64,000 nucleotides of DNA, from contig NZ_CP033019.1 of NCBI RefSeq assembly GCF_003667705.1, positions 3,348,001-3,412,000 of the forward strand. The letters run 5' to 3'. The notes beneath the pieces are model-generated. The model was given only the letters and a program-made list of their open reading frames with translations, was not told where the DNA came from and made no database searches. Numbering within the stretch: position 1 is the first letter of the stretch; each line of letters opens with the position of its first letter. Of this stretch, positions 53,201 to 59,406 are shown in pieces. Source of the DNA: Janthinobacterium agaricidamnosum. Lineage in GTDB: Bacteria > Pseudomonadota > Gammaproteobacteria > Burkholderiales > Burkholderiaceae_D. The position numbers were made by a program, and so were the translations under genes.

Positions 53201-53797
53201 CTTGAAACCGAGGTCGAAGTCGCCCGCCACCGTCTGGCTCGGCACGAAGACCAGGTGGCCCGCGCGGATGTCGTCGATCGACACTTCCGTGCCCACCGCC
53301 ACGGCTACGCCGTTGAGCAAGACCTGGCCCGCCGTGGTGGTATTCGTGATGACGATGGACTTGAAGCCGTCGTGCTCGACGTCGTCGTGGAAGCCGAAAT
53401 CGCCTTCGCTGAGCACCACGCTGTTGCCATTGGTCAATGTAAACGTCTTGTCGGCCGCGTCGGGCGCGTCGTTGACGCGGTCGATGATGACTTGCAGGCT
53501 CAGCTGGACGATATCGCCATTGCCCTTGTCGATCGTCACTTCGATGGTCGAAAAGCTGCCGTTGTAGTTGGCGGCCCAGTCGCCGGGACGCACATACACG
53601 GTGTCCGCATCGAGCATACCGAACAGCGGTGTGTTCTCGGTCGATTCCGTATCGTCAGGCAAGAGCACGGTGAAATTCTTGATGTTCAGTTCGCCTTGCA
53701 CCGAGTAGCCGGCCTGGATCAGCAGGTCGCGGATATCGAAATTTTTGTTGATGTCTTCGCAGACGTGGACCGTGGTCGACAGGTTGTAGGTAGTCAT
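50285..53797 (-). CDS. Large adhesin with six SdrD-type B repeats and calcium-binding C-terminal region
   Basis: The start at 53797 follows AGGAGG and gives 1170 residues. There is no Sec signal, which fits type I export. Residues about 1-225 contain cadherin-like or similar beta modules (IDRVNDAPDAADKTFTLTNG). From about 228 follow six repeats of about 110-115 residues, each opening like LGDRVWHDSNANGIQDAGES or close variants; these are SdrD B-like domains that bind calcium. At about 935-1045 comes a set of EF-hand-like loops (DLNGDGVHT, DSNGNGKID, DSNHDGVVD, DANSNGVTD). The C-terminus has a duplicated SMADLLRDD/EMADLLRRA motif before an Ala/Thr/Val-rich tail. It probably serves adhesion or biofilm formation and is the likely substrate of the neighbouring ABC exporter. 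Confidence 0.85.
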   Translation of the reverse strand: MTTYNLSTTVHVCEDINKNFDIRDLLIQAGYSVQGELNIKNFTVLLPDDTESTENTPLFGMLDADTVYVRPGDWAANYNGSFSTIEVTIDKGNGDIVQLSLQVIIDRVNDAPDAADKTFTLTNGNSVVLSEGDFGFHDDVEHDGFKSIVITNTTTAGQVLLNGVAVAVGTEVSIDDIRAGHLVFVPSQTVAGDFDLGFKVRDDGGTAGCNAQDLSLAPHYLTFKVPMAHLGDFVWEDKNANGVQDAGEAGIANVVVQLKDTAGNVVASTTTDASGGYHFDVNPGTYSVTVVAPAGYVPTAANQGGDAGKDSNIDASGKMAPVTLAPGETNLTLDAGLYRTAELGDRVWFDTNKNGVQDAGEAGAAGVKVTLLDASGNAVGSPVVTDANGNYLFTNLKPGAYSVQFDKTTLPAGYTFTGQDQGGDEQRDSDANADGRTAQVLLASGDSNHSVDAGIVALPATLGDRVWHDSNANGIQDAGESGIGGVTVQLKNAAGSVIGSTLTDATGYYNFNVDPGTYSIAVVAPAGYLTTVKDAGSSDALDSDINTLGNSGQVTVAAGQNYKDLDAGLYKTASIGDRVWFDANGNGTQDAGEAGVCGVKVNLYNAQGVVVASATTDASGNYLFSNLVPGEYYLGFVPPAGYGFTKADIGGYATDSDVNPASGFTTTWASLKSGDVQLDWDAGLVKLNTASIGDRVWEDNNYNGVQDAGELGVAGVKVNLLNASNVVIASTTTNASGNYLFSELAAGSYKVEVIRPSGFYYTKANLGSDTADSDVDVSTGRSSLINLAAGQNDMSWDAGIYRKASLGDKVWRDADHDGVQDYNEAGIANIKVQLYSGSGVLLATTYTNANGNYLFSNLDPGSYSLKFDKSGVYHAGYAMDTWKWGAKNVGTNDNIDSDVNSNGTTSNVVYTDILKLASGQNDMSWDAAITPIVIDLNGDGVHTIARADFHGSFDLLGTGSAIQTGWVSAHDGLLAIDSNGNGKIDNISELFGGNEKGTGFAKLSSYDSNHDGVVDAHDDKFAELRIWRDANSNGVTDDGELMSLHDAGVASLAVSYTELPFLDANSNLHLERSSATLADGKTVDMTDVYFNVDAKDAAAAGVHLPSMADLLRDDSTLDVVLGQDGTVTTVAAAPAAAATPAAEAQAQCEMADLLRRAMAHVNTQPQEMAA

Positions 53798-54220
53798 GCG
53801 GCCTCCTGACGGCATGCCACGGCGGCAGCAGGAGCGGAAATACGAGGGGCCAGGGCGCGATCAGCCTGGCCGCGCAAAGCGGCGAATGTATACATAAGTG
53901 GGCTTCCAAGAAGGGACTTGTTTAAAAATGAAGCCGGCAGATCTTGTATACAATTTCGAGGGACACAGGAGCCAGACGACGCAACCACGCAGCAGGGGGT
54001 GATTGTCTTTCTGATATTAAGTTAGCGCAATTATATCCACTATCTTTTCAAAAGAGAATCATTTTCCGATGATAAAGATAAAATTTCAATAATGAAGATG
54101 CTTTATTGATATTTTTAATATGCAAGGCGGCTGGCTTGCCCGCGCCAATCTGTGGCAATGATCGAGGCGAAAACACATGCGCCCTACTCGCACGCCGCCG
54201 CTATCGCCTACAATCTCGGG
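53798..54220. other. AT-rich divergent region between the adhesin and recJ-linked genes
   Basis: About 420 bases. The stretch 54000-54125 is very AT-rich and holds a TATAAT on the minus strand at 54030-54035, which could serve the adhesin gene with a leader of about 225 bases; its -35 is not convincing. The open frame from 54152 upstream of the real start shows no coding character. No riboswitch motif was found. Confidence 0.5.
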
Positions 54221-55273
54221 ATGAATCAACTTACCCTCGTCTTGCCCTTCGCCTTGCCCAACGCCGAACTGGCTGCCGACCTGCTCAAGGTCTTGCAGGC
54301 GCCCGCGCTGGCAGCGCTGCTGTCGCGCACCTCCACATGCAATTTAGAAACTTTTGACAACGCCAACCGCTTGCTGCCGCATGAAGCGTGGCTGGCGCAC
54401 GCCCTGGACCTGTCGCCCGCGCCCAACGGCGCGGCGGCGCAGGCGGCCTTTGCCGCCCGGGCCATGCGCGGCTACGGCCTCGTGCCGGAACCGGGCGCAC
54501 GCTACTTCCTGCTGCATCCGGCCCACCTGGCCATCGCCCGCAGCCATATCAGCCTGGAAGACTTGCGCCAGCTCAAGCTGAACGAGACCGATGGGCGCGC
54601 CCTGTTCGACATCGCTGCCCCGTATTTCGACGAGATCGGCCAGCCGCTGGCGTATGGCGACGCGGGCACCTGGTTCATGCGCGCCGACGGCTGGTCCGAC
54701 TTGCAGTGCGCCACGCCCGACGCCGCCACCACGCAAGACCTGTCCGTCTGGATGCCGGAAGGCGAGCACGCGCGCGCCGCGCGCCGCCTGCAGAACGAAG
54801 TGCAGATGCTGTGGCATGAACACCCCGTCAATGCGGCGCGCGAAGAACGGGGCTTGAAAGCCATCAATGCGTTCTGGATCTGGGGCGGGAGCGTGGCCAC
54901 GAGCGAAGCTGCACGCTGCGCGGCCAGCCTGCATACGCAGAATGCACCGGGCTGGTTGGCAGCGCTGGCGGAACCGGCGCGGCGCGATGCCAGTCCAAAC
55001 AGTGTGCTGACGGACCAATCCGACACGATCGTCGTGCTGGGCGGCTTGACCGAAGCGGCACAGGCCCAGGAATGGGGCATGTGGCTGCAGCAATTGCAAG
55101 CGCTGGAAACGGACTGGTTCGCGCCCCTGCTGGCGGCCTTGAAAGATGGCCGCCTGGGCCAGCTGCGCCTGGTGCTGAGCCACCGCGACGCCTGGCTGGA
55201 CGTCAAGACCAGCAAGCATGCGCAGCGTAAATTCTGGCGCGCGATTACCCTGAACAAGTTGAAAGCATCATGA
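54221..55273 (+). CDS. Conserved protein upstream of recJ (phosphoglycerate-mutase-like by annotation tradition)
   Basis: The 350-residue protein from the ATG at 54221 (MNQLTLVLPFALPNAELA) is a conserved betaproteobacterial gene that is usually coupled to recJ; its last four bases overlap the recJ start (ATGA). Databases often call it a cofactor-independent phosphoglycerate mutase relative, but no RHG or metal-site motif is obvious here. Notable segments are LKAINAFWIWGGSVA and LVLSHRDAWLDVKTSKHAQR. The true function is unknown. The longer frame from 54152 seems to begin in non-coding DNA. Confidence 0.65.
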   Translation: MNQLTLVLPFALPNAELAADLLKVLQAPALAALLSRTSTCNLETFDNANRLLPHEAWLAHALDLSPAPNGAAAQAAFAARAMRGYGLVPEPGARYFLLHPAHLAIARSHISLEDLRQLKLNETDGRALFDIAAPYFDEIGQPLAYGDAGTWFMRADGWSDLQCATPDAATTQDLSVWMPEGEHARAARRLQNEVQMLWHEHPVNAAREERGLKAINAFWIWGGSVATSEAARCAASLHTQNAPGWLAALAEPARRDASPNSVLTDQSDTIVVLGGLTEAAQAQEWGMWLQQLQALETDWFAPLLAALKDGRLGQLRLVLSHRDAWLDVKTSKHAQRKFWRAITLNKLKAS

Positions 55274-56970
55274 CCCGTACCCGCATCGCCACCCGTCCCT
55301 GCCCTTACCGCGAATCCGAATTGCTGCGCCAGGGAGGCATCCACCCCGTGCTGGCCCGCCTGTACGCCTCGCGCGGCCTGTCCGACGCGAAAGAACTGTC
55401 GATTGAGGCCAAGGACTTGATACCGCCGTCCGGCTTGCTGCACATCGGCGCGGCCGGCGTCTTCCTGGCCGATGCGATTGCCGCCAAGAAACGCATGGTC
55501 ATCGTGGCCGACTACGATTGCGACGGCGCCACGGCCTGCGCCGTGGCCATCCGCGGCTTGCGCGCCATGGGCGCCGACGTCGATTTCATCGTGCCCAACC
55601 GTTTTGAATACGGCTACGGCCTGACGCCGGAAATCGTCGAACTGACGGCGCGCGAAAAATCGCCCGACATCATCATCACCGTCGACAACGGCATCGCCAG
55701 CATCGACGGCGTGGCCGAGGCGAACCGGCGCGGCATGCAGGTCGTCGTCACCGACCACCATTTGCCGGCCGACACCCTGCCCGACGCGGCCGTCATCGTC
55801 AACCCGAACCAGCCTGCCTGCGGTTTTCCCAGTAAACATCTGGCCGGCGTCGGCGTCGTGTTCTACGTCTTGCTGGCCCTGCGCGCGGAGCTGCGCCGGC
55901 GCGGCATCTTTGATGCGCAGACGCAACCCAAGCTCGACAACCTGCTCGACCTGGTGGCGCTGGGCACGGTGGCCGACGTGGTGCGCCTCGATACGAACAA
56001 CCGCATCCTCGTCGCGCAAGGCTTGAAACGCATGCGCAAGGGCAATATGCACGCGGGCGTGGCGGCGCTCTTTCGCGTGGCGGGCCGCGAAGCGCGCAGC
56101 GCCACGCCGTTCGACCTGGGCTTTGCCCTGGGACCGCGCCTGAATGCGGCCGGCCGCCTGCAAGACATGTCGCTGGGCATCGAATGCCTGATCACGGACG
56201 ACGAAGGCCGCGCCTGGGCGCTGGCGCAGCAATTGAACGACATCAACCTGAAACGCCGCGAAATCGAGGCGGAAATGCAGGATACGGCCCTGCTGCACCT
56301 CGACGATTTCGAGCCGGCCAACAGCAGCACCATCAGCGTGTTTGACGAATCCTGGCACCAGGGCGTGATCGGCATCGTCGCTTCGCGCCTGAAGGAAAAA
56401 TTCTACCGCCCGACGATTACCTTTGCACCCGGCGCCGACGGCTGGATCAAGGGTTCCGGACGCTCGATTCCCGGTTTCCACTTGCGCGACGCGCTCGACC
56501 TCGTGTCGAAACGGGCACCGAGCCTGATCGACAAGTTCGGCGGCCACGCCATGGCGGCGGGCTTGACCATCCGCGCCGACGCCTTCGACGCCTTTTCCCA
56601 GGCCTTCGAAGCCGTGGGCCAGGCTTGGCTCAGCGCCCAACAGCTGGAACGGGTGGTGGAAACGGATGGCCCGCTGGAAGACGCGTATTACACGACGGCC
56701 TTCATCGAGCTGATGGATGGCCAGGTGTGGGGCCAGGGCTTCGCCCCGCCCGTCTTCTGCGACGAATTCCGCGTCGTCAGCCAGCGCATCCTCAAGGAAC
56801 GGCATTTGAAACTGTTGCTGGAAAAGAACGGCGTGCGCTTCGACGCCATCTGGTTCGGCCATACCGATGCCCTGGGCGAACGGACAAGGGTCGCCTTCCG
56901 GCTTGATGCGAATGAATACAATGGCACGACCAAGGTGCAATTGATGGTGGAGCACGCCGAGCCTGCCTGA
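55270..56970 (+). CDS. recJ: Single-stranded-DNA-specific exonuclease RecJ
   Basis: RecJ digests single-stranded DNA 5' to 3' in recombination and mismatch repair. The 566-residue protein has the DHH-family motifs: VIVADYDCDGATACAVAIRG (motif I), DNGIASIDGV, VVVTDHHLPADTLPDAAVIV (the DHH triad), FDLGFALGPRLNAAGRLQDM, and the DHHA1 domain with IDKFGGHAMAAGLTIRADAF. A C-terminal OB domain closes it (RVAFRLDANEYNGTTKVQLM). Length and order match the family. Confidence 0.95.
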   Translation: MTRTRIATRPCPYRESELLRQGGIHPVLARLYASRGLSDAKELSIEAKDLIPPSGLLHIGAAGVFLADAIAAKKRMVIVADYDCDGATACAVAIRGLRAMGADVDFIVPNRFEYGYGLTPEIVELTAREKSPDIIITVDNGIASIDGVAEANRRGMQVVVTDHHLPADTLPDAAVIVNPNQPACGFPSKHLAGVGVVFYVLLALRAELRRRGIFDAQTQPKLDNLLDLVALGTVADVVRLDTNNRILVAQGLKRMRKGNMHAGVAALFRVAGREARSATPFDLGFALGPRLNAAGRLQDMSLGIECLITDDEGRAWALAQQLNDINLKRREIEAEMQDTALLHLDDFEPANSSTISVFDESWHQGVIGIVASRLKEKFYRPTITFAPGADGWIKGSGRSIPGFHLRDALDLVSKRAPSLIDKFGGHAMAAGLTIRADAFDAFSQAFEAVGQAWLSAQQLERVVETDGPLEDAYYTTAFIELMDGQVWGQGFAPPVFCDEFRVVSQRILKERHLKLLLEKNGVRFDAIWFGHTDALGERTRVAFRLDANEYNGTTKVQLMVEHAEPA

Positions 56971-57201
56971 TGGCACCGGCCCAAACCTCGCGCGAAGCGC
57001 TTTGCCGCAACTTATGAAAATTTTGGTTGCGTGTACTAAATTTCAACACGCGGTATGACGGTTCCCCGCCATGCTCAACGATAGGAATATCTTTACACAC
57101 ATCGCCAGCCAGAGCTGGGCACCCCATCTACATGCAGTAAAGAGTAAAGCAGATATCCATCACTGTACTCAGCCGCGTGCTGCCAGCATAAGAGACAGAT
57201 G

Positions 57202-58116
57202 TTAAGTCTGCTCCGCACATTCTGCTTCGGAGGTGTTCAACATCTTGCGTAGCGCCTTTGCGGACATGCCAAGATTTAGTTCAATCTCTGCCTGTCCAGC
57301 GGGATCCTTTAGCGTCTTCTGCAGTTCTTTAGATCTCAACAAAAGGGCACGGAGCCGGCAGGCAGCGGGTGGATGGGAGTCCTCTCTATATTGTTTGCTG
57401 AGTTCTTCATCACTGATGAAGGCCAGCAAGGTAGGAATGGCACCGATGAAGGAATATCCGGTCTTCTCTACCAAATCCAGTGCAAATTTATCTGCCGCAT
57501 ATTCATTCGCACGCGAAATCTTATTGTTTTGTGCATTATGCCTCAATGCAATATGCCCAATCTCATGAGCCACGACAAATGCAAGGGCCTCGTTCATGAG
57601 CATGTTAACAATGCCGCTAACCCGCACCTGTTCCTGTGGCGACCAAGATGCCATATCGACATGAGCCCATAATGGAAAAGTAAGAATTTCTAGCTCGACA
57701 AACACCATGCCGCGGCGCGCGGGCGGTTCCACAATAGCCCTAAGATACTGTATATATTTTAGCAAATTTCGACGCTGTGTTGGCCATTGCTCACATACGG
57801 CGAAGGCAATAGAAAGCAGCCATATCTGCGAACATAAACCTTGGTTAATGACGATCTGCATGCTATCGACTTGAGCCCGCGCGTTCATTTCAAGCCAAGG
57901 GACGATAGTAATGATATCTTCTTTATCTCTGATGTCTGGATATGCGGCCAATTTCGGGCGAAAAACTGCCAATGCACGGGACATGGATATCTTGCAAGCT
58001 GTATCGACTTGAGATGCTATTTGCGTCTGCATGGCTGTGGCGGCTTGCGCCCCCGAAGCAGCTAACAATGCCGCCAGCATGTAGCAGTACCGTAAACTTG
58101 TACAGGCTCTACTCAT
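57202..58116 (-). CDS. Exported M48-like zinc metallopeptidase, partner of the phospholipase gene
   Basis: The 304-residue protein has a signal peptide (ending SGAQA). The zinc motif lies in ALAFVVAHEIGHIALRHNAQ (H-E-x-x-H), and the third ligand is probably Glu in SRANEYAADKFALDLVEKTG, as in M48 peptidases. The C-terminus is helical and charged. There are no strong transmembrane helices beyond the signal, so it should act in the periplasm or outside. Its ATG overlaps the stop of the phospholipase-like gene by four bases, so the two are translationally coupled. The GC content is well below that of the neighbours. Maturation or control of the phospholipase is a possible role, inferred from position only. 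Confidence 0.78.
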   Translation of the reverse strand: MSRACTSLRYCYMLAALLAASGAQAATAMQTQIASQVDTACKISMSRALAVFRPKLAAYPDIRDKEDIITIVPWLEMNARAQVDSMQIVINQGLCSQIWLLSIAFAVCEQWPTQRRNLLKYIQYLRAIVEPPARRGMVFVELEILTFPLWAHVDMASWSPQEQVRVSGIVNMLMNEALAFVVAHEIGHIALRHNAQNNKISRANEYAADKFALDLVEKTGYSFIGAIPTLLAFISDEELSKQYREDSHPPAACRLRALLLRSKELQKTLKDPAGQAEIELNLGMSAKALRKMLNTSEAECAEQT

Positions 58117-58742
58117 GGTTTTCCTTGGATGTTGATCAAACCTCGCTGCTGATCGAATTTCAAAGGTAGGCTCAAGTTGGTCGGCCGCACACGCTCGTCA
58201 GTGCGACGAACAAAATCTTCGAATTGCGATGCAGTTCCCTTCAGGAAAAATTCTTGCAGCGCCCCATCATATTGCTCTTTCGCTTGCTTCCATGCCGGTA
58301 CGGTTTCTGCATTCCCCATGCCATTAAAACTGGGATCCCCCCAAACCTTGACGGCATCGCGATACACGATTGCTAAAGCTTCACATGGCGGCTTTCCGCG
58401 GTTAATGCTACGCATGGCTATATAAAAATTGTTATCACAAAGGTGTTTGCGGTTGATAGCATCAACAGTGGACTTTACCAGCCGTATATCCTGCGTGCAT
58501 CGAGGAGAATGGTACAAGTCCCCGCCTTCTTTACAACGCATATAAGCACATTCGCCGTCTATCCGTCCCTCGCAATGACTGTAGCAAGTATCGTGATCGT
58601 TGCAACAGGAGGCGAACGAGCATACTAGCAATGGAATTGAATTCGGTACTACCCACACGTTCCAACCACTACCGCAACCGTTCGGTGCTGCGATTGCCCA
58701 GTTCCATTGAAATAATATTATTAAAAAAAGGAAGTAACGCAT
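58113..58742 (-). CDS. Exported phospholipase A2-like protein (group XII-like)
   Basis: The ATG at 58742 follows AAGGAG and gives 209 residues. A signal peptide (MRYFLFLIILFQWNWAIA) is followed by GCGSGW, which corresponds to a calcium-loop region, and then by FASCCNDHDTCYSHCEG. The CC-x-x-HD-x-C pattern with His50-Asp51 is the active-site signature of secreted phospholipases A2. The CCN-x-HD-x-CY-x-x-C form is nearest to animal group XII. Twelve or so cysteines suggest disulfides in an oxidising compartment. Such enzymes release fatty acids from the sn-2 position of phospholipids and may be toxins. No immunity gene is evident apart from the coupled metallopeptidase gene. Confidence 0.72.
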   Translation of the reverse strand: MRYFLFLIILFQWNWAIAAPNGCGSGWNVWVVPNSIPLLVCSFASCCNDHDTCYSHCEGRIDGECAYMRCKEGGDLYHSPRCTQDIRLVKSTVDAINRKHLCDNNFYIAMRSINRGKPPCEALAIVYRDAVKVWGDPSFNGMGNAETVPAWKQAKEQYDGALQEFFLKGTASQFEDFVRRTDERVRPTNLSLPLKFDQQRGLINIQGKP

Positions 58743-59231
58743 GGCAACTCCTTGATATAGGCTAGGACAGGGCGTCACGCAAGGCGCACCAGCAGCCCTT
58801 TAAGCATAGTCTTGACCAAGTACTTAACTTTGATAGTTATCAAGGCTAGATAGGCTGAATCTATGCAAACAGTATCCATATCAGCAATTGAGCGAGCTCT
58901 TGTTTGGACACTGCCAGTGGTGGCGTAAACAATTTTCAATCACAATAAGCGGATAAAAATGGCCGAATGCCATCACATAAATTCATTTAATTCGTTATAT
59001 TCATCAATTCAACATAAAACCCTGCATCATTGCGACAAAATAACCTCTGATCTTCCCATGCTCTCTTGATAATCTTGCTTTTAAGACTTAACAAAGCTAA
59101 CAACATTCCATCCGCAATGGGCAAAATCACCACATTTTATTGTAAAAATAAAAATCTTGATTGGAAATAGTTAACACTTATTTGGCAAATTCACTAGAAT
59201 TGATAGCACATCAGGTAATTTCCAATGATGC
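58743..59231. other. AT-rich non-coding region upstream of the riboswitch
   Basis: About 490 bases with no plausible gene on either strand and much higher A+T than the window as a whole. It probably contains the promoter of the phospholipase gene (left) and of the S53 peptidase gene (right). A TTGATTGGAAATAG stretch near 59160 and a TAGAATTGATAGCA stretch near 59190-59210 are possible promoter pieces for the latter, but they are not convincing. Confidence 0.5.
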
Positions 59232-59326
59232 ATGATCAGTTCTGAGGGCAAACCCGTCGAAAGGCGGGGACGCAAAGCCACCGGCCTACCGCGCGCAAGC
59301 GCCATGGCAGCGGGGCTGCCAATGCA
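59232..59326 (+). promoter_or_regulatory. Cyclic-di-GMP-I (GEMM) riboswitch
   Basis: The conserved GEMM-I core is present in order: GGGCAAACC, a GAAA tetraloop clamp (CGTCGAAAGGCG), GGGGACGCAAAGCC, the CCGGCCT strand, and the second hairpin ending in GGCAGCGGGGCTGCC. In this class the two stems hold a c-di-GMP molecule between them. The element ends about 80 bases before the start of the S53 peptidase gene. No T-run follows it, so control is more likely at translation or through Rho than by intrinsic termination. Confidence 0.92.
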
Positions 59327-59406
59327 GGGCCGGGACCGCCAACGCGCGCCACCAGCCTCGATGCATTGTCGAGATGTGGCCCTCGCCCAACTCGGAGAGT
59401 TTCGCC

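Noticed and set aside
50285..53797. RTX toxin reading of the large secreted protein
   Set aside because: No GGxGxDxxx nonapeptide repeats are present; the repeats are SdrD B-like.
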